A model generated the notes under the pieces. The model ran no database searches and was not told where the DNA came from. It was given only the letters and a program-made list of their open reading frames with translations. Position numbers and translations under genes: made by a program. 12,758 bases of DNA from Vulcanimicrobiota bacterium (GTDB taxonomy: Bacteria > Vulcanimicrobiota > Vulcanimicrobiia > Vulcanimicrobiales > Vulcanimicrobiaceae), in assembly GCA_019237435.1 (NCBI GenBank), contig JAFAHB010000159.1, positions 1 to 12,758 of the forward strand, read 5' to 3'. Of this stretch, positions 1-6,712 are shown one piece after another; position 1 is the stretch's first letter; each line of letters begins with the position of its first letter.

Positions 1-1
1 C

Positions 2-277
2 GATGCCGGAATCGCCGCATGCGCAATTCAACACCTCGCGGCGATGCTGTCAAGCGCGGATCCCCGAACGGCCGCGAAGCTGCTTGGTTATGTCGAGAGC
101 GTTTTCGCAGCGGGATACCGGCGCGAAAACACCGAGCAATATACTCATGCGCTCTTGCTGGCCGAACTACACGAGCGATTGAACGACGACGAGATTACCG
201 CCTTAGGACTCGAAGGAGCAGCGATGACCGAGCTGCAGGCCGCGCGCGTCGCCGCTCGCGGACCGCGCGCGGCCTAG
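2..277 (+). CDS. C-terminal fragment of a probable ATPase/TPR-type transcriptional regulator (partial)
   Basis: The reading frame is open from the left edge of the window and ends with TAG at 275-277, so about 91 residues of a longer protein are visible. The sequence is helical and resembles the tail of large signal-transduction proteins that join a DNA-binding or cyclase domain to an NB-ARC/AAA ATPase and TPR repeats (the BTAD/SARP and 'predicted ATPase' groups). Points of similarity are a segment AAKLLGYVESVFA, then a Tyr-rich turn with EQYTHALL, an acidic helix ERLNDDEITAL, and a last helix EGAAMTELQAARVAA. In those families the end has the same order: AARLLG, EREEYE, LGEEAF, EGRAL.LEEAV. 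An internal ATG at 44 could be mistaken for a start, but the frame continues upstream without a stop. The family call is inference from a short tail; which DNA-binding or catalytic domain lies upstream cannot be seen. Confidence 0.5.
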   Translation, partial: DAGIAACAIQHLAAMLSSADPRTAAKLLGYVESVFAAGYRRENTEQYTHALLLAELHERLNDDEITALGLEGAAMTELQAARVAARGPRAA

Positions 278-280
278 GTC

Positions 281-295
281 TTAATCTAAGATTAA
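281..295. promoter_or_regulatory. 15-bp perfect palindrome, candidate operator upstream of pit
   Basis: TTAATCTAAGATTAA reads as two 7-bp arms around a single central base. It is AT-rich inside GC-rich surroundings and begins 3 bp after the stop codon of the upstream gene. It covers the place where a -35 box for the downstream GATAAT (307-312) would lie, and no good -35 is present. This suits an activator site or a repressor site at the pit promoter. It lacks the T-run and GC-rich stem of an intrinsic terminator. It does not look like a Pho box of the CTGTCAT direct-repeat kind, so control by PhoB is not supported by sequence. Confidence 0.45.
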
Positions 296-306
296 ACCCG
301 CTCGAC

Positions 307-312
307 GATAAT
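307..312 (+). promoter_or_regulatory. Predicted -10 element of pit, possibly giving a leaderless mRNA
   Basis: GATAAT matches five of six bases of the TATAAT consensus and ends 8 bp before the ATG at 321. Transcription would therefore start at about 318-321, leaving little or no 5' leader. This agrees with the lack of a Shine-Dalgarno sequence before the ATG. No convincing -35 is seen. Confidence 0.4.
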
Positions 313-320
313 GTGGTGCG

Positions 321-1799
321 ATGGCGCACGTAATCGGCGGCGCTTCCGCTGCCACCGTCGCTTTTTTGTTCCTCGCGCTGGCGTTGGCGCTTGGCTTCGA
401 GTTCGTCAACGGCTTTCACGATACGGCCAATGCCGTGGCCACGGTGATCTACACGAATGCGTTGCCGCCGTGGGTCGCCGTCGTTTGGTCGGGCATGTGG
501 AACCTCATTGGGGTTCTTCTCTCGACCGGAGCGGTCGCGTTTGGCATCGTGGCGCTCTTGCCGGTCGAGCTCGTCATCAACGTCGGCTCGTCCTCGGGCT
601 TCGCGATGGTTTTTTCGCTATTGATCTCGGCGATGATCTGGAACATCGGCACCTGGTACTTCGGCCTACCCGCCTCGAGCACGCATACGTTGATCGGGTC
701 GATCGTGGGCGTTGGGCTTGCCAACTCATTGATCTCCGGCTCACACACGTTTGGGGACGGCGTCAATTGGGCTAAGGTCCAGGATACGCTCGCGGCGCTG
801 ATCTTCTCGCCGATCATCGGATTCGTTTTGGCCGGCGTGCTGTTGCTGCTAATGAAGCTGCTGATCCGCGTGCCGGAGCTCTATCGCGAGCCGCCGAAGG
901 GCAAGCCGCCCTCGCTCTGGATTCGTGCGTTATTGGTGCTGACGTGTACGGGCGTGAGTTTCGCGCATGGATCGAACGACGGCCAAAAAGGGATGGGACT
1001 CATCATGCTCATCCTCATCGGAATCATTCCAAGCGTCTATGCGCTCAATCCCGCCTTGTCGCAAACGCAACTGAGCGCCATCGTGGCGGCGAGCCGATCG
1101 GCGAGCCTCATTATCGATCGCACCGCGAAGGGCGCGACGGCGACAGCCGCGCAAGCCTCAGCCACGCTGAATGCGTTCTTGAAGACGAGCGGCAAGTTGA
1201 ACGATGCGACGTGGGCGGCGCTGGCGGCGAGCAACCACGAAATCACCAGCGCGTTGAGCGGCAGGGCGTCGCTCGCGCAAGTTGCGCCGGCCGATCGCGG
1301 CACGATTCGCAGCGATATCTATCAGGTTTCGGCGTCGATCGCGAAGGTCAACAAACTCAAAGGCTTCCCCAATCCGGCGGATGCGAAAGCACTCGACGCG
1401 TATCACAAGCAACTCGACACCACGACGAACTACATTCCCGTTTGGGTGAAGGTCGCCGTAGCGATTTGCTTAGGGTTCGGCACGATGGTCGGCTGGAAGC
1501 GCATCGTCATTACCGTCGGCGAGCGAATCGGCAAGACGCACATGTCGTACGCGCAAGGCGCGTCGGCGGAGATCGTCGCATACGGCACGATTCAGGCGGC
1601 GAGCCAGTGGGGACTGCCGGTTTCGACCACACACGTGCTTTCGTCGGGCGTTGCCGGAACGATGTTCGCGAACCGCTCCGGCCTGCAGTCGTCCACGGTG
1701 CGGAACATTTTGTTGGCCTGGGTGCTCACGCTGCCGGTCTGCGTCTTCCTCGGATCGTTCCTGTTTGCCTTAGGTTTGCGTCTGCTGTCGTTCTTGTGA
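321..1799 (+). CDS. pit: PiT-family inorganic phosphate transporter
   Basis: This 492-residue inner-membrane protein carries both inverted signature repeats of the PiT family (SLC20 group), which takes up metal-phosphate complexes with protons in bacteria. The first repeat is NGFHDTANAVATVI at residues 30-43 and the second is HGSNDGQKGMG at 216-226; D34 and D220 are the conserved acidic residues. Each is followed by the expected Ser/Thr-rich re-entrant motif: PASSTHT at 117-123 and PVSTTH at 433-438. Hydrophobic segments flank a long Ala-rich hydrophilic loop at about 247-370. Overall length is close to that of E. coli PitA. The ATG at 321 is chosen because no upstream in-frame start is evident; no ribosome binding site precedes it and a -10-like box lies just upstream. 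The gene ends 3 bp from the convergent eqolisin gene. No phoU-like partner is adjacent. The family is very likely; the exact substrate preference is inferred. Confidence 0.95.
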   Translation: MAHVIGGASAATVAFLFLALALALGFEFVNGFHDTANAVATVIYTNALPPWVAVVWSGMWNLIGVLLSTGAVAFGIVALLPVELVINVGSSSGFAMVFSLLISAMIWNIGTWYFGLPASSTHTLIGSIVGVGLANSLISGSHTFGDGVNWAKVQDTLAALIFSPIIGFVLAGVLLLLMKLLIRVPELYREPPKGKPPSLWIRALLVLTCTGVSFAHGSNDGQKGMGLIMLILIGIIPSVYALNPALSQTQLSAIVAASRSASLIIDRTAKGATATAAQASATLNAFLKTSGKLNDATWAALAASNHEITSALSGRASLAQVAPADRGTIRSDIYQVSASIAKVNKLKGFPNPADAKALDAYHKQLDTTTNYIPVWVKVAVAICLGFGTMVGWKRIVITVGERIGKTHMSYAQGASAEIVAYGTIQAASQWGLPVSTTHVLSSGVAGTMFANRSGLQSSTVRNILLAWVLTLPVCVFLGSFLFALGLRLLSFL

Positions 1800-1802
1800 C
1801 GC

Positions 1803-2897
1803 TCAGTGCCGGCAGTGTTTGGGTTTTGGCTCCAGCTCGCCTTGCCGGCCGGGCGTTGCGATGACGTACGGAGCGCGCGCGAACGTCGCTTGCCGCGGCC
1901 CGTCGATGTAACTGCAAGCCATCAGCGTCCCGTGTGCCGATAGCGGAACGCCGTTCCAGGTCATCCAGTCGACGTTCCGCCGCGCTCCGTGAGCGTTGGT
2001 CAGATCGTAAGTGACGCCGTTTTGGTCGGTCGTGAAGACGTTATCCATCTTCACGATCCCGAAATCGTCCAGCGGATTGCTCAGCGAGGAGCGATCGGCG
2101 CTGTAAAACGTCGCCTCGACTATCCATTCGGCGGTGTTGCCGTAAAGCGTGGCCGGGCGCTGGAAGGGCGTGCCGCAATCGATGCACCCCGAGTTGAACG
2201 TCCGCGGCGGCAGATAGTGTCCGGTTGTCTCGTTGACAAACCACAGCGTTGCTTCGCGCCATGCTCGTGGGCCCGACGTCTGCGCGGCAATGCGCACGTA
2301 GATCTTATCGCCGGCGCGAACGGCGAGGTTTCGATGGTGTTTTGTCACGGCGATGTTCCTCACGCCCGACCACTCGATCCAAAAATACGCCGAGGTATGA
2401 TAGTTGCTCAGCGGGCCGCCGTGATAACACGGAACGTCCGACTCCGTTCCGGCCTGCAGAATATCGGTTGACGGATACGCGTACCACTGCCCGTGCTTCT
2501 TATAGTGAGCCTCGAACGTCGCCGACCAGCCGTCAATAGCGATCCACAACGAGGATCCGTCTTCCTGTTCGTACTTGTTCGAGCAGTTAATCGTCGGCAG
2601 CGCTTTCGGCACGATCCACTCGCCTTCGACGGTGTGAAAACGATGCTCGGGGATCCGCAGCGGCCTTTCGCCGGGAGCGAACAGCACCGGACCCGCCCAA
2701 TCCGGCTGATACACACGGCGTAATGAGTCTGCGCTTTGTGGAACGAATTCGACGTCGAGCGGATATCGCGCGGCTCCCTCGGCACGCAGCAACGCCGCAT
2801 CGGGCGCGACGGGCACGGGTGCTACGGGAGCGCTCCCCCCGCAGCCCGGTAGCACAAAAACGCTTGCGATGGCCACGAACGCTAGCCGTTCAAGCAT
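1803..2897 (-). CDS. G1-family (eqolisin, Peptidase_A4) acid endopeptidase, predicted lipoprotein
   Basis: The 364-residue product starts with a short signal sequence and a lipobox-like VLPGC (lipidated Cys19), then a Pro/Ala/Val-rich linker at 22-34, so it should be anchored on the outside of a membrane. From about residue 67 it follows the eqolisin plan: WAGPVL (67-72, compare NWAG in the family), VEGEWIVP (90-97, compare VSGTWTVP), SLWIAIDGW (116-124), ILQAGTESD (146-154) with Q148 as the likely catalytic glutamine, and AEWIVE (256-261) carrying the catalytic glutamate. This Gln/Glu dyad cleaves proteins at acid pH in the fungal founders (scytalidoglutamic and aspergilloglutamic peptidases). 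Several cysteines, including a CIDC pair at 238-241, may form disulfides. ATG at 2897 is the start; no ribosome binding site is clear. The gene faces pit tail-to-tail. The role is inferred as extracytoplasmic protein degradation under acid conditions. The family is strongly supported; activity is not shown. Confidence 0.85.
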   Translation of the reverse strand: MLERLAFVAIASVFVLPGCGGSAPVAPVPVAPDAALLRAEGAARYPLDVEFVPQSADSLRRVYQPDWAGPVLFAPGERPLRIPEHRFHTVEGEWIVPKALPTINCSNKYEQEDGSSLWIAIDGWSATFEAHYKKHGQWYAYPSTDILQAGTESDVPCYHGGPLSNYHTSAYFWIEWSGVRNIAVTKHHRNLAVRAGDKIYVRIAAQTSGPRAWREATLWFVNETTGHYLPPRTFNSGCIDCGTPFQRPATLYGNTAEWIVEATFYSADRSSLSNPLDDFGIVKMDNVFTTDQNGVTYDLTNAHGARRNVDWMTWNGVPLSAHGTLMACSYIDGPRQATFARAPYVIATPGRQGELEPKPKHCRH

Positions 2898-3049
2898 ATG
2901 TCAAAGTGTGATGCCGGCCTCCGCGACCCTGCCGCTCTGCGTGAATTGCACGTTAGAGTTGAGCGCCAGGCGATACTAGCCTCGTGGCGAAGGTCGCGAC
3001 GCTGGCAAGCAGCACTTTCTCGTTGCTTACTTTTCGTTGAGGAGATGAG
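2898..3049. other. Divergent intergenic region between eqolisin and cupin genes
   Basis: These 152 bp must hold promoters for both the eqolisin (leftward) and the exported cupin (rightward). A GATACT at 2972-2977 could be a -10 for the cupin, but no -35 at good spacing is seen. TTGACA on the minus strand (2899-2904) sits directly against the eqolisin ATG and is probably chance. GAGGAG at 3039-3044 is the cupin ribosome binding site. No strong inverted repeat was found. Confidence 0.4.
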
Positions 3050-3502
3050 ATGAGATTTTCTTCGTTGATCTTCGCTGGGTTGTCCTTAGCCGCCGGCGGA
3101 GCGGCGGTTGCGGCGATGACGGGCGCTCCGGTCCTGATGGCTCCGCAAAATATGCATTGGATCGCGGGCACCGGTCCAGCGAAGGGAACGTCCGGCGTTG
3201 TCTTCGTGGGCGATCCGAATAAATCTGGTACCGCCATCATCCGCGTGAAGATGCCGGACGGCTACGTCAACCAGCCGCACTATCATTCGCACACCGAATA
3301 CATTACCGTCATGCAAGGCGCGCTTCTTTTCGGAACCGGCGATGCTGTGAATAAGTCGAAAGGCACGACGCTGCCCACCGGATCGTTCATCATGGTTCCA
3401 GCCGGCGTTCATCATTGGTCCATCGCACAAGGCGAAACGATCGAGCAGATCGGGGGCGAAGGGCCGTTGTCGAACATTCCCATCAAGCGCACCGGTATGT
3501 AG
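3050..3502 (+). CDS. Exported cupin-domain protein with intact metal-binding motif
   Basis: The 150-residue protein has an N-terminal signal sequence (hydrophobic 5-23) and one small beta-barrel cupin domain. Motif 1 fits G(X)5HXH(X)3E(X)6G exactly: G71, H77, H79, E83, G90. Motif 2 is G(X)5PXG(X)2H: G111, P117, G119, H122; the usual last Asn is Ala126. All four metal ligands (H77, H79, E83, H122) are present, so it should bind one divalent metal. The substrate is unknown; secreted single-domain cupins include dioxygenases, isomerases and ligand-binding proteins. The ATG at 3050 is well supported by GAGGAG 5 bp upstream. A second ATG at 3045 opens only ATG-AGA-TGA, overlapping the real start. 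It is paralogous to the cupin at 10823-11239, which shares the HW...TG segment, the PDG turn and the GETI segment. The gene stands alone between two leftward units. Confidence 0.85.
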   Translation: MRFSSLIFAGLSLAAGGAAVAAMTGAPVLMAPQNMHWIAGTGPAKGTSGVVFVGDPNKSGTAIIRVKMPDGYVNQPHYHSHTEYITVMQGALLFGTGDAVNKSKGTTLPTGSFIMVPAGVHHWSIAQGETIEQIGGEGPLSNIPIKRTGM

Positions 3503-3563
3503 CGCTTCGTCGCGGCGGTCGTCTTTTCGTCAGTGCGGACCCGAGGGCGCGGCTCGCCGGCCT

Positions 3564-3878
3564 TCAACTCGCGCGCTTCAGCTCAGTGTGCGGCGATAAG
3601 ATATCGCCATTTTCTTCGGCGAAAGTCCGCAAGTTGCGCATCGCGGCCGGGTTTGCGACCGGCGAATGGTCGCAGAGATCGAGGAAGCGTTCGAGGCTTT
3701 CGAGCGCGTTGGACCACCGCGCATCTTCGGGGCGGCCTGCAGCGTGGTGGAACGCTGCGGACAAGTCTCGCGTCGCGCGCTCGGCGGCGTACGCCACGAG
3801 CGAACGTGGCCCCGGCCGATTGAGGAGCAGCTGCGAGATATCGTCACAGAGTCTTTGGCAAGCAAGTTCGTATTCCAA
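3564..3878 (-). CDS. Small helical protein of unknown function, downstream of the DHA2 exporter
   Basis: The 104-residue product is not one I recognise. It looks soluble, without a signal sequence or membrane segment. It is mostly predicted helix in about four segments: 1-19, 26-47, 55-73 and 78-92, separated by Pro/Gly turns (RPGPR, GRPEDAR). A relation to small four-helix-bundle proteins of the S23/Avd kind is possible but weak. Codons are strongly GC-ending, as in its neighbours, which supports real coding. The start is TTG at 3878: no ATG or GTG lies upstream in frame, and a GGAG (minus strand, plus-strand CTCC at 3890-3893) overlaps the exporter stop codon about 11 bp before it. The gap to the exporter stop is 14 bp, so the two are very likely co-transcribed and perhaps translationally coupled. 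It could be an accessory or regulatory partner of the exporter; this is inference. Confidence 0.65.
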   Translation of the reverse strand: MEYELACQRLCDDISQLLLNRPGPRSLVAYAAERATRDLSAAFHHAAGRPEDARWSNALESLERFLDLCDHSPVANPAAMRNLRTFAEENGDILSPHTELKRAS

Positions 3879-3892
3879 TTTTAGAATAACTC

Positions 3893-5473
3893 CTATGTCC
3901 GTTTGCGCGCTAACATCAGCACGCTTGGTGTTACTAACAGTGCGAGTAGGCCGGTAATGAAAAACGCATCGTCGTATGCAAGCACGGCAGCCTGGGACGC
4001 GACTGCGTTCGCCAACTGCTGCGGGGTCGCGTGCTGCAAGAACTGCACGACTGGCAGGCGAGAAAGCGTAGCCTCCGCGGCGAGCATGGTTTGATGAAAC
4101 TGCTCGCGCCGATCGACAAACGCGACGATTCCCGCCGATGAGATCGAGCCGCCCAGCTGGAAGGCGAGCACGATAAAGGCTGCCGCTTTGGGCGCGGCGT
4201 CAGGCGGCACCGCGCCCATCACGGCAACCAGCAGCGGCGAGTAGACGCATGCCGATCCGGCGCCAACCACTAGTAGCGGAGGAACGAGCGTTGCAAGGTC
4301 GCTTTGTGTCGTCACGCTGCCCGCGAGCCAGAGCAATCCGATTCCCGCCAGCGCCAGGCCGCCGCCAATCAACCACCGCAAGTCGAAGCGTTGAATATTC
4401 GTCAGGCGCGCAACCGGCATTGTCAGCAGCAGCACCGGCACGGCGCGGATGCCGATCATGACGCCCGCGAGCGTGCTCGTAAAACCCAGATCCTCCACCG
4501 TAAACTGCGGCAAGAGCAACAAGGCCGGAAAGACGATCCCCGCGAGTCCGCCGGCAATCGCCAACGCCGCACTTACGGCCGGCGTGCGCAGGATTCGAAG
4601 ATCTACGATCGGCTGCGCAACCCGCAGCTCCCACCACACGAACGCGGCGGTTGCGGTCAATGCGAGAAACGTGCACAGCTGAATGGATCGATCGGAGAAC
4701 CAGTCGTCGTGCTGCCCTTGATCGAGCACGTACTGCATGCAGGTGACCGCGACGATGAGCAGCGCGATGCCGGTAACGTCGACGGACACGCGCTGGGTGC
4801 GTCCGCTGTCGCGCATGTAGCGCAACAAAAGAACGAAGGCGACGACGCCGGGGACGAGATTGACGTCGAAGACCCATGGCCAGGACAAATTGTCAATGAG
4901 AATGCCGCCCAAAGTAGGCCCGATCGAAGGGCCAAGGACCGTTGCGATGGCGAAGATCGATTGACTGAGCCCCAGCTGCTCGTTGGGAAACGTTTCGCGC
5001 ATGACGACTTGCGCAACCGTCAGCAATCCACCACCAAACGCGCCCTGCACGATGCGGAACAGAATAAGCGCGAGCAGCGACGTCGCCACGCCGCAGAGCA
5101 CGGACGCGATCGTGAAGCCCGCGATCGATACGAGAAAATACTTTTTGCGGCCGAAGCGCAACTGTAGCCACGGCGTCAGTGGAATCACGACGACGTTGGC
5201 GATTACGTAGCCCGTTAGTACCCACGTCGCCTCGTCCACGGTCGCGCCGAGGTTGCCTTGGAGCGTGGGCAGCGCGACGTTAACGATTGTGAGGTCGATG
5301 GTCTGCAACAGCGCTGCCAGCATGACGCCGCCCACGACCAGCCAGCGGCGCGCTCCATACTCGATGAGCGATGGCGCTTGCGCCGGCGGCGTGGGCGCTG
5401 AGGCTGCTGCTGGTTCCGGGCGACGGCGGGCTGGAATAAGGCCGGTACGGACGATCCGCTCGGCAACCGACAT
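3893..5473 (-). CDS. DHA2-family (EmrB/QacA-type) MFS drug exporter
   Basis: The 526-residue polytopic membrane protein belongs to the 14-helix drug:proton antiporter family. Hallmarks are motif D1 with D60 in QTIDLTIVNVALP (57-69), a motif-A-like loop LRFGRKKY (105-112), motif B around R140 in LFRIVQGAFGG, motif C GPSIGPTLGG (181-190), SWPWVFDVN (197-205, compare WRWIFLIN), and the EmrB-type loop GQHDDWFSD (253-261). The first 35 or so residues form a Pro/Ala-rich cytoplasmic extension. The ATG at 5473 is preceded by GGAG at 6 bp. No EmrA-like membrane-fusion protein is adjacent, so it either works alone in the inner membrane or borrows one encoded elsewhere. It is divergent from an XRE/MmyB-type regulator and upstream of a small helical protein, which together suggest an inducible efflux unit. 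The family is secure; the substrates cannot be told. Confidence 0.92.
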   Translation of the reverse strand: MSVAERIVRTGLIPARRRPEPAAASAPTPPAQAPSLIEYGARRWLVVGGVMLAALLQTIDLTIVNVALPTLQGNLGATVDEATWVLTGYVIANVVVIPLTPWLQLRFGRKKYFLVSIAGFTIASVLCGVATSLLALILFRIVQGAFGGGLLTVAQVVMRETFPNEQLGLSQSIFAIATVLGPSIGPTLGGILIDNLSWPWVFDVNLVPGVVAFVLLLRYMRDSGRTQRVSVDVTGIALLIVAVTCMQYVLDQGQHDDWFSDRSIQLCTFLALTATAAFVWWELRVAQPIVDLRILRTPAVSAALAIAGGLAGIVFPALLLLPQFTVEDLGFTSTLAGVMIGIRAVPVLLLTMPVARLTNIQRFDLRWLIGGGLALAGIGLLWLAGSVTTQSDLATLVPPLLVVGAGSACVYSPLLVAVMGAVPPDAAPKAAAFIVLAFQLGGSISSAGIVAFVDRREQFHQTMLAAEATLSRLPVVQFLQHATPQQLANAVASQAAVLAYDDAFFITGLLALLVTPSVLMLARKRT

Positions 5474-5512
5474 TCGTGACTCCGTGGTCTTAGCTGTAGA
5501 GAGCTTGCGCTC

Positions 5513-5541
5513 AGATTACCGTTTGTGCGATGCTATGACTA
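5513..5541 (-). promoter_or_regulatory. Predicted sigma-70 type promoter of the DHA2 exporter
   Basis: On the minus strand TAGTCA (plus 5536-5541; four of six -35 matches) is followed by 17 bp and TAATCT (plus 5513-5518; four of six -10 matches). This would start transcription about 30-35 bp before the exporter ATG. The -35 is covered by the CTAG dyad at 5538-5566, which suggests repression by steric block. Confidence 0.4.
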
Positions 5542-5566
5542 GAGCCTAGGTTATCCTAGCACTAGT
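5538..5566. promoter_or_regulatory. Dyad of four CTAG tetramers, candidate operator between exporter and regulator
   Basis: The outer arms are ACTAG (5538-5542) and CTAGT (5562-5566). The inner arms are CTAGG (5546-5550) and CCTAG (5555-5559), around a TTAT centre. The inner and outer pairs are offset by one base. Four CTAG tetramers fall in 27 bp, a tetramer that is usually scarce in bacterial DNA. The element lies in the divergent intergenic space and overlaps the predicted -35 of the exporter. It is the natural candidate binding site for the regulator at 5592, by inference. Confidence 0.5.
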
Positions 5567-5591
5567 ACAGCCACCCAAGGGAGCATCACCA

Positions 5592-6428
5592 TTGAACGCA
5601 GGTATGGAACGGCGCCACGACCTCAGCGATTTTCTCCGAACGCGACGAGCCAAAGTCGCGCCCTCCGATGTCGGACTGGCTGACGGCGCCCGTCGCCGGA
5701 CCCCGGGCCTGCGCCGCGAGGAAGTCGCGCTACTCGCCAACATCGGCACCACGTGGTATACGCGACTCGAGCAGGGCCTGCCGATCAACGTCTCGGCGGA
5801 TGTGCTCGCGGCGATTTCGCGCGCGCTGCGGTTGACCTCTGAAGAACGCCGGCACCTTTATCTCCTCGCCGGACTTCCTTTAACCATCGCTGCGCAGGAG
5901 GACGAGCGCGTCAGCGAGCTGGTCCTCCGCGTCCTCGACGCGCTCGAGCCGTCGCCGGCCTATGTACGCGGCCGTCGCTGGGACGTGCTCGCGTACAATC
6001 GCAGTGCCGATGCGCTCGCCGATTTCTCGAGCCAGACCGGTTCGGGCCGCAATATCGTCTGGCGTCTTTTCCGCGACGAAAAGTCGCAGTGCCGCTACGG
6101 CGATTTGCCGTGCATCATGCGCCGGTGCGTTGCGAACTTCCGCACCGTCGCTGCGAAATACCCCAACGATCCCTCGTTCATTGAGCTCATCGAGGAGCTG
6201 CGCGCTACGTCGCCCGAGTTTAGGCAGCTTTGGGCCGAACACGACGTGTTGGGCTCGACCGAAGGCCTCAAACACTTCATGCATCCGGAGTTGGGCGAGC
6301 TCGTCTTAGATTACACCGGCTTCGAGATCCCGGGCGACGGCGATATGCGCATGGTTGTGATGACGGCGGAGCCCGGCTCGGACACGGAACGCAAGCTTCG
6401 CCGCCTCGCCCCGGCGGCAGCAGTTTAA
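5592..6428 (+). CDS. XRE-family regulator with MmyB-like ligand-binding domain
   Basis: The 278-residue protein has an N-terminal helix-turn-helix of the XRE type (about 11-92). It carries the signature RRTPGLRREEVALLA (35-49) and TWYTRLEQG (54-62) that marks the MmyB/MLTR group. The C-terminal part (about 105-270) matches the MmyB-like ligand-binding fold, with PAYVRGRRWDVLAYN at 122-136 and a late segment LVLDY.GFE before the conserved basic end. Such proteins are usually repressors of adjacent efflux or oxidoreductase genes and respond to small hydrophobic ligands. The chosen start is TTG at 5592 because AAGGGAG (5577-5583) lies 8 bp before it; the ATG at 5604 (residue 5) is the alternative and fits homologues that begin M.RR..L.DFLR. 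It is divergent from the DHA2 exporter across a 118-bp gap holding the CTAG dyad, so control of the exporter and of itself is likely, by inference. Confidence 0.9.
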   Translation: MNAGMERRHDLSDFLRTRRAKVAPSDVGLADGARRRTPGLRREEVALLANIGTTWYTRLEQGLPINVSADVLAAISRALRLTSEERRHLYLLAGLPLTIAAQEDERVSELVLRVLDALEPSPAYVRGRRWDVLAYNRSADALADFSSQTGSGRNIVWRLFRDEKSQCRYGDLPCIMRRCVANFRTVAAKYPNDPSFIELIEELRATSPEFRQLWAEHDVLGSTEGLKHFMHPELGELVLDYTGFEIPGDGDMRMVVMTAEPGSDTERKLRRLAPAAAV

Positions 6429-6485
6429 CGCGCGCCGCGCCACCCGTGCGTTTTGGTGCGCCGACTCCTCTACGATGAGTTCCTG

Positions 6486-6695
6486 ATGAACTCGTTTTTC
6501 GCTTCGCCAGGCTACAGCTACGCTTCCGACACCCTGCTGTTCGCGTTCTCCGTGGCGCTTCTTGCGCTGCCGCTCGCGGCACTGATCGCTGCATCGCTCC
6601 TCCAGGAGCCGGTAAAGCAGCGTTTCGGCCGACGCGAGTTGGCGCCTGAGCCGCTATTATTGCGAGGCTCTAAAACCGCAGCTCTAAGACGTTAA
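6486..6695 (+). CDS. Possible small single-pass membrane protein
   Basis: A 69-residue frame starts with ATG at 6486 and shows one hydrophobic stretch at about 17-40 (TLLFAFSVALLALPLAALIAASLL), followed by a basic, Arg-rich tail. This would place the tail in the cytoplasm or make the helix a signal anchor. Codons in the first two thirds are GC-ending like nearby genes; the last part is less so. No good ribosome binding site precedes it. A three-codon frame ATG-AGT-TCC-TGA at 6475 ends in TGATG, overlapping the start. A TTG at 6453 would add 11 residues. I do not recognise a family. It sits alone between the regulator stop (6428) and the convergent GloVer gene (stop at 6713). It may be spurious. 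Confidence 0.35.
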   Translation: MNSFFASPGYSYASDTLLFAFSVALLALPLAALIAASLLQEPVKQRFGRRELAPEPLLLRGSKTAALRR

Positions 6696-6712
6696 GTCCG
6701 CTGCGATCGACG

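Noticed and set aside
281..295. Intrinsic terminator for the upstream regulator gene
   Set aside because: The palindrome is AT-rich with a one-base centre and no T-run follows, so it does not form a terminator hairpin.
944..1864. 306-codon open frame on the plus strand
   Set aside because: It lies inside pit in another frame; its product is Arg/His-rich low-complexity sequence of the kind produced by shifted GC-rich codons, and pit has full family motifs.
3533..3823. Plus-strand frames across 3415-3957
   Set aside because: They oppose the small helical protein; they are Arg-rich, have no ribosome binding site, and run from inside the cupin gene in the wrong frame.
4200..4877. 225-codon minus-strand frame within the exporter gene
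   Set aside because: It is a shifted-frame shadow dominated by Arg; the exporter frame is complete without frameshift.
4304..5167. 287-codon open frame antisense to the DHA2 exporter
   Set aside because: Its product is rich in Arg, Gln and Asp with no recognisable domain, while the opposite strand encodes a complete exporter.
6429..6485. Terminator or small RNA after the regulator gene
   Set aside because: The GC-rich stretch has no well-formed stem followed by a T-run, and no promoter is evident.
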